From Brienomyrus brachyistius (taxonomy: Eukaryota; Chordata; Actinopteri; Osteoglossiformes; Mormyridae): a stretch of DNA of 64,000 nucleotides. The stretch is from NCBI RefSeq assembly GCF_023856365.1, contig NC_064542.1, forward strand, positions 16,902,863-16,966,862, given 5' to 3'. Position numbers and translations under genes: made by a program. Positions within the stretch are counted from its first letter, which is position 1. Every line of letters begins with the position of its first letter. Under the pieces are notes generated by a model. That model had not been told where the DNA came from and made no database searches. It saw nothing but the letters and a program-made list of their open reading frames with translations. This document shows positions 22,560 to 34,130 of this stretch, piece after piece.

Positions 22560-22920
22560 TGTGCAAATTCTCACAGATTCTCACTTGCTGCTCCTGGTGA
22601 CAATTCGAGCTGCTGCATTTTGAATATGCTGCAAGGTATTTAATGTGCAGTGTGCAGTGTGCAGTGTGTGCTCCCAGATAACAGAGTATTACAGTAATCT
22701 AACCTACTGCATACAAAGGCATGTATCAATTTCTCTGTGTCTTGAATAGTAGGATATCGTCGCAGTTTGTAGGAAGCACGTCTTCGACACTGCACTTACA
22801 TGTGATTTGAATCCTTTCCCTTTTATGGCGCTGATGGGGATGTATCTGCATCGCATTTCACCAATGCGTTGTTCATCAACTTGCCACACAAATGCAATTT
22901 GAATATGCGGAAATGCGCCT
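22560..22920. repeat. LINE 3' region-like repeat (L2 type)
   Basis: Phrases such as TTCGAGCTGCTGCATTTTGA and ATTACAGTAATCTAACCTAC recur in many fish genomes in the 3' part of L2-like LINEs. A triple CAGTGTG direct repeat lies near 22650. No protein is encoded. Confidence 0.4.
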
Positions 22921-22924
22921 ATTT

Positions 22925-23205
22925 AGAATGTGAATAGCGATCTTCAGGTGAGGGCTGAGTGGCACTACACACCCCCCGATGCAGGTAAAACAAAGTAAGG
23001 TGACATGATTTACTTTTTTGCCGATTTAGCCTAATTTTAAAAACTTTAATACTTCCGACAATGGACGTTTTGAAAAGAAGACAGATTACAAATTTAGTCT
23101 GGGTTTTTTTCATGATTCTACATAAAGATTTCAGTGAGATATAAACTGAAATAGACACAAAAAATACGCTGTTTCGTAGATGATGCACTCGAGCCCAGAG
23201 GGTTT
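22925..23205. repeat. Dispersed repeat, copy 1 (partner at 52.4 kb), piggyBac-like end
   Basis: The segment, which contains GAATAGCGATCTTCAGGTGA near its left end and CTTCCGACAATGGACGTTTT in the middle, recurs at 52376-52640 with high similarity. Its right end reads CCCAGAGGGTTTAA. Another TTAACCCTCTGGGG begins at 23294. A CCC/GGG end next to a TTAA-like site is suggestive of a piggyBac-type element, but no transposase is present, so the class is only a guess. Confidence 0.4.
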
Positions 23206-23296
23206 AAGCAATTAGCTAAAGTGACAATATATGGGGTGTCGTCAGGCGCAACCAAAATGTATATTTGGGTGTCTTCGGCATAGGAGTGATAGTTAA
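23206..23296 (-). mobile_element. Small LINE reverse transcriptase fragment (YAEDTQIYI)
   Basis: The minus strand reads NYHSYAEDTQIYILVAPDD, which corresponds to the HSYADDTQLYI catalytic box of LINE reverse transcriptases, with the second Ala-Asp-Asp residue changed to Glu. It is sandwiched between two CCCTCTGGG-type repeat ends. Fragment only. Confidence 0.5.
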
Positions 23297-23692
23297 CCCT
23301 CTGGGGTCTAGGGGTAGGGAACACACTTTCACTGACTGGGGCATGGTCACACATTTCATTCAATATCATAAACTTAATTCATGGCAAATAAATTATTTCT
23401 TATATATTTGTTTTGGCATTGAACTCATCTTAATCTTAGTGTACTTTGTAAATATGTCAGATTTATGTGAAGTTTGTAATTTGACATCAAAGTATAGACA
23501 TTGCAAAATGCAGTTTGGACGTAATTCACGTAATTCAACTTTGGTAACACACCTGCGTTGACATCGGCGTCCCCCTCACCCGATAAAGTGTGAGACCAGG
23601 GATTCTGCCACCTCTGCCTGTGCTGTTAAGACTCTTACGGTGAGCGGCCACTTGTTTTTTTGCGTCGACTTTAATGTCCGACCGCTTCTTTT

Positions 23693-24440
23693 TTAATTTC
23701 GTCCACCATGCAAATAAATAAAAATACTTTTAACTGACTCTGTCACGCTTTGCCGGAGTGGCCGGAGGCTTGTTGGGCGGCGCAGCAGCCGCCAGGACTG
23801 GCAGATCAGGCACGGGCAGGACAGGCAGATCAGGCACGGGCAGGACTGGCAGATCAGGCACGGGCAGGACAGGCAGATCGATGTCTGCCACCAGGGTTGG
23901 TCTTGTAAGAGCAGGCGTTGCCCGTTCTGTGCCGGCGAGATGGGCTTGGGATACCTGAGTGAGGTACGCAGTGGAGGTGATGTCAAAGGTGAGCCCTGCC
24001 GTTTTTTGGATCGGGTGGGGATCCTCCCGATACTCGGCAGGGAGCGAAGCTGCGGAGAAAGAGCAGGGCCCCCAGGAGGATCGTCGGGGCTTCTGCTAGT
24101 TTCTTCTCTTTTCGCTCCCTTTTTCCTCCAGGTGGCTGGAAGAGGAGGCGGAGCCTTCTCCGGCAGGACAGGCGGCGGCTCAGCAACCTCTGCCCGGTGT
24201 AGCGGGACTGGCTGGGTTCTTCCGTTGGCCACACATTCCACCAGCTGCCGGAGGTTGTCATGCACCTCTTTCATGAGGTGCGCGTTCCCAGGGGGAGGCA
24301 TCTCGCTCCGGCTGGCTAAATCCAGCACCATGGGGTCGTCACGGACCTCAGGCTGGTTTAGCCAGAATACCACCTCCTGGAGCAGGCCGAGGCGTTGTCT
24401 CTCGGGCTGCGGAGATGAGTCTTTGTGGAGGTCTGTCATT
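23693..24440 (-). mobile_element. Pro/Ala-rich repeated ORF, copy B, with amino-terminal module
   Basis: This is the longest open copy: a minus-strand frame of 248 residues starting MTDLHKDSSPQPERQ. Near its start is an EVVFWLNQPEVRDDP block that also occurs at 59.2 kb (EVIYWLKQPEVRGDP). Then comes a proline-rich middle and, after a frame change, an array of LPVLPVPD repeats (30-base units at 23800-23880). The repeat array with PTLxxxIDLPVL also occurs at 53.3 kb. Recurrence in four places shows a mobile-element origin; I cannot name the element. Confidence 0.55.
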
Positions 24441-24539
24441 CTTCAAGGATCCGTGTCGGGCGATCAAGCAGGGTTAACGAGGGTTTGGCGCACAGGTCAT
24501 GACACTGGGCAGACGCCAACACACCACAAGGAACATACA

Positions 24540-24665
24540 GGGCCAATTTAGTCTCACCAGTCAACACATCCTGCATGCTTTTGGACTGTGGGAGGAAACC
24601 GGAGCCCCTGACGAAAACCTACGTGAACCCGGGGAGAGCGTGTGAACTCCACACAGAAAGGACCC
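24540..24665 (-). repeat. SINE fragment related to the (GGAT)n-tailed family
   Basis: It contains the body phrase for TTTTGGACTGTGGGAGGAAA and CGGAGCCCCTGACG, as in the SINE family of this window. Both ends are missing. Confidence 0.45.
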
Positions 24666-25245
24666 GGTCTGGTCCTTTAGGAGCCAGTTTGTCAATAGAT
24701 ATGTGAGAAAATCATTGAAATGCTCTTCAAAGTAATCTAGGAAGGGATGTTACACCATCTATGTTGCATAACGTAATTAAAAAGTTCAAGAAATCTCATG
24801 GGTCTTCTGTGAGTAAATGGAAAGGGTGCAAGCATGAGCTGAATAACTGTCATCTCTGATCCCTCTGACGGTACTGCATCAAGAACTTTCATTCATCTAC
24901 ATATATTCGATATAACCACAAGGGCTAAGTATTACTTTACCACTCTTTTGTTAAGCATTACAATACATAGTTACATCCACAAATGGCAGTTAAAACTAGT
25001 GCCAAAAGGAAACCTCAGGTAACCATGTTCGGAAGTGCCAACAACCTCTTTGGGCTTGGAGGCATCTGGGATGGACCATTGCGCAGTGGAAACATGTATA
25101 TATAAAAAAGCAAAGTGGTACAAACTAGCTACACAACAATGTTCCAGTGAGTCATCATGAGGGGGCGCTGTGGTCTAAAACCAGGAATTCAGTAACTCAG
25201 CCACTCCTTATAACCAAGTTATTACAAAGAACATCTTTGAATGCA
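24666..25245. other. No gene seen
   Basis: Intergenic DNA. The right-hand part (from about 25040) may already be eroded 5' sequence of the Tc1 relic that follows. Confidence 0.3.
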
Positions 25246-25710
25246 CAACATGTCAAACCTTGAAGCTGATGGGCTACAGCAGAAGAAGACCAGACCGTTT
25301 GACAGTACTGTCAGCTGAGAACAGGAAACTGAGGCTATAGTGGGCACAGGCTCACCAAATTTGGACAATGGAAGACTTGAAAATCTTTGCCCGGTCAGAT
25401 CACTCTCAATTTCTGCTGCAACATTCAAATGGTATCGTCAGAATTTGGTGTAAATAACATAAGCATGGATTCATTCTGCCTTGTACCACCGATTCAGGCT
25501 GGTGGTGGTGATGTAATGGTGTGGGGGATATTTTATTGTCACACTTTGGGCCCCTTAGCACCAATTGAGCATCATTTATATGCCACAGCCTACCTTTTGT
25601 AATACTGTTGTTGACAATGGTCGTTCTTCGTGTCTATATGGTACCCAACTTCAAATGGCTACTTCCAACAGGATCATGAGGGATGTTACAAAGCTCCATG
25701 GCTGAAAATG
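25246..25710 (+). mobile_element. Tc1-type transposase relic
   Basis: Broken plus-strand frames match a Tc1-like transposase. Blocks corresponding to LLSAENRKLRL, then QIWTMEDLKIFA, SGVMVWGIF with LGPLAPIEH, and a stretch reading SNGYFQQDH can be seen between 25300 and 25680. There are multiple stops and frame shifts. Confidence 0.6.
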
Positions 25711-26039
25711 TCATTCCACTGTTGAAAGGGAAAATAATCGGCAAAATTTCTCAAGAGAAATTCTTGAGGGGGACACAAAAAATGCCAGTTACATATGTGT
25801 CACTGGACTAATCTCGACCTCTACTTCAGTAGCATTACAAAACCATGAAGCTCAAATTAAGTACAGTTCTAAATGCAGTGACGGTATAAAGTTAAGGTAT
25901 TATTGGTGCGTTCTCAGGTGTAACGTGGATGCTCTTACTATAAGTGCAACACTATTTTATGCCTTCATACATCCATGTGAAGACTGGTCAATTCAGAAAC
26001 ATCATCTTAAAAAAAAAGCATTTACGTGTGTACAGTACA

Positions 26040-26420
26040 GTGTTTTAGATTTACTATGACAGGTATAAATATGACTGCAGTTTATAGTTCTAACTAGGTC
26101 ACTGCTCAGAATTAGTAGGTGAGGTGAGATTGATGAGTGTAATGTACTGCTGGCCACCCTCCCCCTGGGCTTAGCACAGCCTCTCCTCTGAGAAACTGCA
26201 CATTACCTTATTAGGCAAAACACTAACAAGTGGCCTCAACTTAAATGGTGACTGGTGGAGCGTGTTACTTCCTGTGGAGTGAGTGACAGCAGAAAGCATT
26301 TTACTGCTAAATTCCACCAGCTGAGGTGAAGTGCATCCACTTCTAAAGCCTGTTATGTAATATTGCTGCCTTTACTTTTATTCTCTGTGAAGTTTTCATG
26401 TTTCATCCTCCTTACAGAAC
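26040..26420 (+). pseudogene. Relic of a receptor leader/upstream region, copy 1
   Basis: This block aligns by eye with 54.81-55.07 kb: the phrases for TCTGAGAAACTGCACATTAC, GGTGACTGGTGGAGCG and ATTGCTGCCTTTACTTTTAT match their counterparts there in the same order. The counterpart ends in an intact leader peptide. Here the leader ATG is followed at once by a stop, so the copy is dead. A weaker relative lies at 28.4-28.7 kb. Confidence 0.35.
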
Positions 26421-26604
26421 AAGAAGCGTGTAGTAATATGTACAGTACGCTCACAGAACAGTGATACATAACACCTTTCAGTTTGTGCTGATTTTTCCCA
26501 TGCGAATTGTATCCTGCAATACAAGTTTTATAACTGAATTATAAAATTGGTAGCAGAGGACGTTTTTAATTAAAAAAAATTCTCAGTATAGCTGTTTACG
26601 AGTC

Positions 26605-26725
26605 ACATGAACGCTGTTTACAAGTGTGGTCAGTAATTTTCCACTGGTGTTTTCACCTCTGCATTGGGCAGGAAGCCTGACTGAGATAGATGTTTCATTG
26701 TTTGAAAACCACATAGTTTACACTC
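26605..26725 (+). pseudogene. Possible V-exon relic paired with the leader relic
   Basis: It lies about 230 bases after the leader relic, a gap like the 184-286-base first introns of the live NITR genes. It belongs to the four-member block family (16.2, 26.6, 28.85 and 55.77 kb). No open frame remains, and the V assignment rests on position and on resemblance between family members. Confidence 0.25.
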
Positions 26726-27019
26726 ACACTTCTTAGCCCAGTATGTCTCTAAAAATACCACAAAGGGACATTTTTCAGTTAGAGTGTGTGGGGTGGTATT
26801 ATTTACATAAATGCATGTGTACAAATGCTGCAGAAAGCTGGAACAAGCAGGATGAGGACACCTGAGCCGTGGTGCCCAGGCTGGTACTTATACTAGCTTA
26901 TAAGTCACATGTCATAACTTTCTTATAAAAGCTTTTTGCATTAGCAAATTTTGGTCACAATAGTATCGCACAAATTCAGTTTTGAATAGCTACGACTGCA
27001 GTACCCTACCCTGAATATT

Positions 27020-27102
27020 TGTGACCCATCAACACGAAATGAGTCTTATGGCTGCAGTTCTACCAGTGCGACTTAAGACTCATTTCGTGTCGACGGGTCA
27101 CA
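27020..27102. repeat. Imperfect inverted repeat (29-base arms)
   Basis: The arms 27020-27048 and 27074-27102 are inverted copies with two mismatches, with a 25-base loop. It may be a small MITE or a fold-back element. Confidence 0.8.
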
Positions 27103-27134
27103 TTTATGAACAGTGTGGGGCGTAACATATCATA

Positions 27135-27362
27135 ATCTTCGGTGGCACTGTGGTTAGCATAGCTGCTTTGCGCATGGTTGACCTGGGATTCATTTCTGAT
27201 CCATGGTAATACTTAACTCGGTGGGGGAGGAGGACGAGAGGCCAGTGACTGGAAGCTCGCTGTTGTGAATCCCATTGCCTGCAGAGTGTTTACACAGATG
27301 GGCCCTTAAGCAAGGACCTTAGCGCCATTCGCTCCTGGGACAGGCTGACCCCGCTTTCTGAC
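27135..27362 (+). repeat. tRNA-derived SINE-like element, plus orientation
   Basis: The head reads GGTGGCACTGTGGTTAGCAT (A-box-like), followed by a weak B-box region, and the body contains CTTAAGCAAGGACCTTAGCG, a phrase shared with the SINEs at 2.3 and 60.8 kb. It ends where a (CATC)n tail of the opposite SINE begins. Confidence 0.5.
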
Positions 27363-27366
27363 TTAT

Positions 27367-27716
27367 ACATCCATCCATCCATCCATCCATTTTCCAAACC
27401 ACTTATCCTACTGGGTCGTGGGGTGTTTGGAGCCTATCCCGGAAGCAATGGGCACGAGGCAGGGAACAACCCAGGACGGGGGGCCAGCCCATCGCAGGGC
27501 ACATTCACACACCATTCACTCACACATGCACACCTACAGGCAATTTAGTAACTCCAATGTCTTTGGACTGTGGGAGGAAACCGGAGTACCCGGAGGAAAC
27601 CCCACGACGACATGAGGAGAACATGCAAACTCCACACACGTGACCCAGGCGGAGACTCGAACCTGGGACCCAGAGGTGTGAGGCAACAGTGCTAACCACT
27701 GCATCACCATGCCGCC
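27367..27716 (-). repeat. tRNA-derived SINE with (GGAT)n tail, good copy
   Basis: Near-complete copy of the 7191 family: (GGAT)n tail at the left end, head GGCGGCATGGTGATGCAGTG at the right end on the minus strand. A short internal deletion removes part of the AATTAGCCTCAGCATG phrase. Confidence 0.8.
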
Positions 27717-27719
27717 CCA

Positions 27720-28380
27720 GACTTATACATCGCTATGGATAATAGTATCTGATAATTAAATGTAAAATAACAAAAAAAGTTTTTTTAGTTAATCAGTTAA
27801 TTAGTTAATGACTGCTTGAGCGTTTTGATGTTTGCTTATATATGTTTGGCGTTTGGTTATATATTCACAGTAACAGACTTGCTACGATGCCGCATCATGT
27901 TGTGATGTAATTTAACACGGTTAGTGAGATGCCATCAAAAGGCCTTAACATGTTGCAGCCCTTTAGTATTCGATAGCTTAAATAGGTGTCGTTTACCTAG
28001 CTTGCTGTGCCTTATCAACCCCAATGTCATGTATCCAAGAGAGGGGTTAGGCAAACAGGTAGGTTACGCCTGCTGGCCAAATTGTCCTAAGTAGTTAGCA
28101 AACTGATAAGACACATATAATAACACGAAACAGCTGAAACTGACACTGTTGTATACAGAGGAAGCTAAGTTTCCATCCCCGAGCATAACGGACACCAAAG
28201 AAACCGCGCCAGTCTTAGTCCCCAATGATTCTGATTTATGTCACCATATGTGCCAGTATGTTATATATACTGCTATCCTACAAACATCCACACACAAAAT
28301 AACTTCTGAGAGAAGTCAGTAGTCTCAATGATAATCACATATACAATGTTACCACTGGGGTTCATCATATGTCTAACTTG
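27720..28380. other. No gene seen
   Basis: AT-rich intergenic DNA with no recognised exon or repeat. Confidence 0.3.
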
Positions 28381-29205
28381 GTCGCTGCTTAGGTTAAGGT
28401 TAAAATAACAGCATTTTAAGGGGATCAGAATAATTTGTGAGGAAAATACTTTCCAATAATCTACATAAAAGCATTATTGCTCTCATAAAAACGAGTGTGT
28501 TCGATTTCACTGGTGATAGGTGGTGTGTCACTTCCTGTGGTGGAGCTAGAGGAAGAAGCAGATCAGTGTTGCATTTGACCAGCTGAGCTGAAGTGCATCT
28601 TTCTCTAAGGGGCTCTATATTTCAGCTTATATTCTCGTCTGGGTGTGTGCCGTTAGTATTGCATTCTTAATTATAATTTCCACTTGCAATTATTTTACCC
28701 ACTTTTATCACATTTGGAGGTACAGGTTAGAATTCAGAAGAGCAGTAGTGTTTGAGCAGTACTGTTTGAGCAGTAGTGTATAAATACATGTCATTTTAAT
28801 CATTTAAAAATTTGAATTGTTTTTTGTAGAATGGACGTAAAGCTTCTGTCAGTGTTGTGGTTAGTAATTTTCCGCTGACAGCATAAACTCTGTACTGTCG
28901 ATTGCAAACCACACAGCCATCAGGTCATGCTGAAGCACCTCACCTCAGCCTTTCTGTTTCGCTTGCATGTAGATGTTTTCCAGATAAGTAGTTAGGGTGG
29001 TAAGAGACATTAACAACATTAGCTAAAGGATAGCTTTGGGCTGCTACCAGGAATGCTAAATTCAGACCCTTCCAATATCAGATCTGCTTACATCTGCAGT
29101 TTGGCCACAGTACTTTGTCAAGAAATGTTTATACAGTATATTACTGTAGCTACAACTGCAAGGCAGTGCTCCAAAGCCTGTTTTCTGCATTTGTGGGACA
29201 TATAA
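28380..29205 (+). pseudogene. Probable decayed NITR-type leader and V exon
   Basis: A leader-region relative (about 28500-28680, phrase GTGTGTCACTTCCTGTGG) is followed after about 200 bases by a splice-acceptor-like TTTTTTGTAG at 28829. Next come a TLYC-like first-cysteine site near 28896, a VYYCSYNC reading at about 29136-29160, and a TTTGTGGGACA at 29191 that could be an eroded joining motif. The order and rough spacing fit a V exon (live ones are 351 bases), but stops and shifts run throughout, and no tryptophan of the WxxQ kind is clear. Inference only. Confidence 0.3.
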
Positions 29206-29494
29206 GGCAACAACATTGTTCGATTGTATGAACAATTAATTTCCGGCATACCAAGTATTTTCTGGTTTTATCCAACTGTCCAAAAAATCCAATACTGTCT
29301 GCAAGTTGCCATTACCATGGACTTTAAATCACTGACCTTTCTATCTCAGTGTCCTAACCCACTGAGCCTCACACTACACCCATCCAAATGCGAGTTTAAT
29401 TACTTCCTTATCACCACAGTGTTGAAAGATAATACCCCCAACTCCTCAGTGACCTTCTCCATAATGACAATCCACTCATAGAGTCTATATTGAG

Positions 29495-29784
29495 TCAAGT
29501 CAAGTCAAGTGGAACTTTATTGTTATGCCAGCCTTATGCAAGTAAACAGTGGTATGAGACGTCGTTCCTCCCAGACCACCGTGCAGCAAAAGACACACGG
29601 GGGGGCTGTATGTACACAATTACAGGGGTAAAGTGCAGATTAACACATAACGCACATGACACAACAGGAGGGCAGACGCACAGTATACACATAAATATAA
29701 TGTACGTAAATAATATAGCAGGAGCAATGGAGCAGCAGAATATGAATATGTTACATAAACTATATAACATTAACAGCAAGATGT

Positions 29785-29865
<81 letters not shown>

Positions 29866-30330
29866 GAATATAAACTTTCTGTAGATTATATACAGTTTGG
29901 ATACTTTGTAACATAAATAGAAATGTGGTAAGTGAGCTACCTGTACGTAATATAGTATGGGATAGTTCAGTAGCGTAGCAGGTAATGTAGCAGCAGATAA
30001 CAAAAAGTGCAAATATGCCAGTTAGAGAAAAGTAAAGTAAAATGGTTAGTGGAGTGAAGAGTGAGTGCTGCTCACTTGGTGAGGGACTGCAGGGAGTTCA
30101 GGAGTCTTACAGCTTGCGGGAGGAAGCTGTTACAAAGTCTGGTTGAGCTCATCTGGATGTTGCAGGACCTCCTGCCAGACGGAAAGTGGATGAACATTCT
30201 ATGGAGAGGATGGGAGGGGTCTTTCACAATGGTGGAGGCCTTGCAGATGTATTGCTTGTGAAAGACATCCTGGATGCAGGGGAGCAAGGTCTCGATTATT
30301 GAAGTCATGCGTCCCAGAAAATTGTAGCAT
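29495..30330 (-). mobile_element. LINE 3' end on the minus strand, with (TA)n inside
   Basis: The minus strand of 30072-30308 reads DPSHPLHRMFIHFPSGRRSC, then SFLPQAVRLLNSL, the carboxyl end of a common fish LINE ORF2. An untranslated part follows leftwards, interrupted by a (TA)n tract at 29788-29852, and it ends near 29495 in a (TTGAC)n tail. 5'-truncated and inactive. Confidence 0.6.
29788..29864. repeat. (TA)n microsatellite with short (AC)n
   Basis: About 65 bases of pure TA repeats followed by ACACAC. It is prone to length polymorphism and sequencing error. Confidence 0.95.
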
Positions 30331-30399
30331 ACTTTGTACTTTTCCTAACATAGTTCCCTCTTAAACATTGATCCTCAGTGCAACAGTGGAAAAAGGTTT

Positions 30400-30858
30400 C
30401 CATTTATCCATTTTCTGTAACCACTTGTCCTATGCAGGGTTGGGGGACACTACAGGCGCAACGCAGGGAACAACTCAAGATGGGGTGCCAACCCTTCACA
30501 GTCCATACACCATTCCAAGGGCATACCTTCGGGTTGAGCATTGAGGGGGTTGAGGCCTCCACCCATATACAGTAAGGGGCTCCATCAGGTTACATTGGCT
30601 GGTTTTATACCCATTTATACCCATGTGCCCTTCATTGGCCCATGTGCCCTTCATTCACACATGCACTCTTACAGGTAATTAGGAAACTCCAATTAACCTC
30701 AGCATGTTTTTGGACTATTGGGGGGGGGGGGCTGAGTACTGGGAGGAAACCCAGCGATGACACAGGGAGAACATGCAAACTCCATACACATGGAACCCTG
30801 GCAGATACTTAAATCCAGGTCTCAGAGGAGTGAGGCACTCTACCCTCATGCCACCCTA
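30400..30858 (-). repeat. tRNA-derived SINE, diverged copy with internal insertion
   Basis: It has the same family phrases (for ATGGGGTGCCAACCCTTCAC, then TTTTTGGACTATTGGGGG, then AGAACATGCAAACTCC), again with the head at the right end. Between 30495 and 30650 there is unrelated sequence, including a local duplication of CCCATTTATA and of GTGCCCTTCATT. A G-run lies at 30720-30731. Confidence 0.6.
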
Positions 30859-31182
30859 GAAAAAGATTTAACAAGATTATTATACAAACTCTTACCATTT
30901 TAATAAACAGGAATCATGCAGGTGTTAGGGATTATATGGCAATGTGGTTGTTTGTCTCTACATACAATCTATACCCTTCATAGCAAGGCGGTAGCCATGT
31001 GGTTGTTTGTCTCCACCTGCACCCTATGCTCTATACGTTATCCTGTCTTTGTACGATGCATACCTTCTTCTCGACCTATCCAATGTCCCCTTTCCATTGT
31101 CTTCGGATACAGATTGTCATGGCTACCCCCAGCAGCAACATGACAGATGGAGCTGTGGTTGCTTTGAATTGCATATTCTAGA

Positions 31183-31680
31183 ACATGCCTTCAATGTTGA
31201 TATCCCAGTGATGTAGTTATGGACTTCCTGTGATGACTCCTTCTCAGGCTATAGGGTCAGACAATGGGAGTTGAGCGTAAATTAATAAATTAATGATACT
31301 TTATTAATCAGAACAAGTACATATTTTTCTGCATACACCATCTTACTCTCCTGATATGAGACACATATATAAAAATGAAAGTAATGCATCGCCATCAATT
31401 TATCCAGCGCACCTGGAGCAGGTCTGTGGGTTGAGGCCCTTGTTCACTCCATCCTTTTTAGTCTTACCTTGAAAAAAGGAGGACTGCATGTGCAGCAGGA
31501 GGCTAAGGACACAGAGAGGTGAGGAACCCAGGACATGGATCAACCTCAATGTCACCAGACAAAACTTATGAATTTATGAATAAACTGTAACATGTATATT
31601 AGGCAAATGATGGCACATCAGGGCTCCGTTTAGACTGATTCAAACGTGAAGTGTAAAGAGAATGCACAGCTGACGCCACT
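31183..31680. other. No gene seen
   Basis: Intergenic DNA. A ATTAATAAATTAATGATACTT block near 31281 resembles a repeat end. Nothing else was recognised. Confidence 0.3.
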
Positions 31681-31866
31681 GATGAGTTTGGTAGATCTAG
31701 CGCTTTGATACCAGATGAGTTTGGTAGATCTAGTGCTTTGATACCAGATGAGTTTGGTAGATCTAGTGATTTGATACCAGATGAGTTTGGTAGATCTAGT
31801 GCTTTGATACCAGATGAGTTTGGTAGATCTAGTGATTTCATACCAGATGAGTTTGGTAGATCTAGT
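31681..31866. repeat. 33-base tandem repeat, about 5.6 units
   Basis: Units start at 31681, 31714, 31747, 31780, 31813 and 31846; each begins GATGAGTTTGGTAGATCTAG. Because 33 is a multiple of three, the array is open in several frames on both strands (11-residue periods), which is a by-product and not coding. Unit-to-unit differences are very few, implying a recent expansion. A BglII-type AGATCT lies in every unit. Confidence 0.95.
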
Positions 31867-32399
31867 GAGGAAGTTAGAGGCTACTTTCACGATTGGTGAC
31901 CCAGGAGCTGTAATTACACAGCTGAACCTTTCAAAGACCAGCCATGATTTAAAAATTTCAGCTTGTAGTTCCCAGTATGGGTGGTGCCCCCAAGGGCAAG
32001 AAAAACATGATGGGATGATGCTGAAAGCTCAAAATCCACAGATTTGAAGTTGGGGGCAAATGTTGGTCAAAAACACCCCCAAACAGAGCTGTGCAATTCA
32101 AATTGGACAGAGCCATATGAAACTGTGCAATTTTAAAATAACCTATTTTACTGCACTTTCCTAAACAAGTACTTTCCTAGGAGATTTATGCGTAACTTCT
32201 GTTCTATTTACTGCTGAAAGTTTTTGTCTTTTAACCCCAGAGCATAAATTTTGACGTAGAAGGCTACAAACGCAAATGTTTCTGCTTCAAATGCAGTATT
32301 AGTTTTATGGCATAATTTATGATTAAATCATATTGCTGCATAGCAAATGCATTACAGAGTTTCCAGTATAGCATGAAAAAGGGCTTTCTCCCTTCTGCC

Positions 32400-34130
32400 T
32401 GACTGATTGTCCAGAATTTTCCCTCCAGTTGAGCTGTGGATTACAAATTTTGCTTAGAGAGGCATGGGAATTTTTGAAAAGCATGTTGTTGCAAGTGCAA
32501 GAGGACTTCATACCTGTTTCCAGAAAAACTAAATCTAGGAAACTACAACCAAGGTGGTTTACTAAGGAAATTAAGAATAAAGTCAGGAGGAAAAAGGCTC
32601 TCTTCCACAAATGGAAATGAACTAATGGTTTAAAAACTAAGCAGGAGTATCTAAGTCTACAAGTTGAGTTAAAAAACAACATTTAATATTCCAGAAATCG
32701 TTATCTGCGGGTGCGGTACCTTCTGATTGGAAGCATGGTAATATAACTCCCATATTCAAAAAAGGGGATAGAAGGAACCCAGCAAACTATAGGCCAGTCA
32801 GTTTAACTAGCATTACTGGAAAATTAATAGAAGGTATAATCCAAGTGAAAAAGGTGGATTACCTTGATGCAAATAACATTCTGAGGGCTAGTCAACATGG
32901 ATTTAGGAGAGATAGATCCTGTTTAACGAATTTACTCAAGTTCTTTGAGGAAGCTACAAGAGAAATTGATCACAAAAAGGCCAACATTGTGATCTACTTA
33001 GATTTCCAGAAGGCCTTTGACGTTTTAGCCACAAACAGCTCTTGCTTAAGCTCAAAGCTGCAGGGATTTTAACTTTGTAACTGTAGCAGCTTGGATCAAA
33101 AACTGGTTAACTGACAGGAAGCAGCGAGTAGTTATTAGAGGCACAATGTCACAGTGGGCCTGTGTTCATAGTGGAGTACCTCAGGGTTCAGTTTTAGGAC
33201 CACTATTGTTCCTAATTTACATTAATGATATTGACACCAATACATACTGTAAATGGGTTCAATTTGCCGACGACACCAAGGTAAGTGGTGTAGCAAATAC
33301 TGATCTAGCAGCGGAGAGGCTACAACGGGATCCGAATTTAATTAGCAACTGGTCTGATACCTGGCAGATGAAATTTAACATAGATAAATGTAATGTAATC
33401 CATGGAGGGAGCAGAAATATAAAGTACCGATATTTTATGGGTTCCACTGAGATAAAAGTAGCTGATTACAAGAAAGATCTCGGTGTGTATGTTGATGCTT
33501 CCATGTCCCACTCTCACCCGTGTGGGGAAGCAATAAAAAAGGCCAATAGGATGTTGGATTACATCTCTAGATGTGTGGAGTTTAAGACAAGGAAAGTGAT
33601 GCTACGATTATATAATTCCTTGGTAAGACCCCTCCCAGAATATTGTGTGCAGGTTTGGTCACCGTACCTTAAGAAGGTATTAGAAAAGGTGCAACATAGG
33701 GCTACAAGAATGATTCCTGGTCTTAGAGGAATGTTTTATGAGGAGAGGTTAGCTGACCTGAATCTGTTTAGCCTTTGAGTAAAGGAGACTAAGGAGGGAC
33801 ATGATCCAGGTATGAGGTCAGGATGCTGTTCAGCTAAATGGCTATTTCCATATTAGATTAAACACTAGAACTCGTGGCTATAATTGGAAATTAACAGGGG
33901 AACATTTTAAAATGAATCTGAGGAAGCAGTTCTTTACACAGCGTGTAGTTAGACTATGGAACAGTCTTCCTGCTAGTGTATAGCATAAGCTAAAACCCTG
34001 GGTTCCTTTAAATCAGAGCTAGATAAGGTTTTAACAACTCTGAGCTATTAGTTAAGTTCTACCCAAACGAACTTGATGGGCCGAATGGCCTCCTCTTGTT
34101 TGTAAATTTCTTATGTTCTTAATAATACTG
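32400..34130 (+). mobile_element. CR1/L2-like LINE, reverse transcriptase and 3' end, inactive
   Basis: The plus strand reads through most of an ORF2: a linker with QPRWFTKEIKNKVRRKKALF (32560), VPSDWKHGNITPIFKKGD and NPANYRPVSLTSITGKL (32715-32820), SQHGFRRDRSCLTNLL, VIYLDFQKAFD, then after a break SGVPQGSVLGPLLFLIYIND (33160-33230) and the catalytic FADD box (33264). It ends with an EYCVQVWSPYLKK to MIPGLRG region that stops at 33778. The 3' untranslated end holds GGGCCGAATGGCCTCCTCTT and a TTCTTATGTTCTTAA tail at 34115. Stop codons and a deletion after AFDVL split it. It is the best preserved copy of the family that also occurs at 5.1 and 52.3 kb. Confidence 0.8.

Noticed and set aside
23294..23310. 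A TTAACCCTCTGGGG end as proof of a piggyBac transposon
   Set aside because: No transposase and no matched opposite end with TTAA were found; kept only as a low-confidence remark.
29534..30012. Open frames rich in Ile-Tyr repeats
   Set aside because: They are translations of the (TA)n microsatellite.
31113..31183. Frame reading IVMATPSSNMTDGAVVALNCIF-like framework 1 of an Ig V domain
   Set aside because: It needs a phase 0 acceptor whereas all leaders here splice in phase 1, stops directly after the cysteine, and has no V sequence downstream. Most likely chance.
31599..31899. Long repetitive open frames on both strands, and the thought of a CRISPR-like array
   Set aside because: They arise from a 33-base tandem repeat; there are no spacers, and the organism is a vertebrate.
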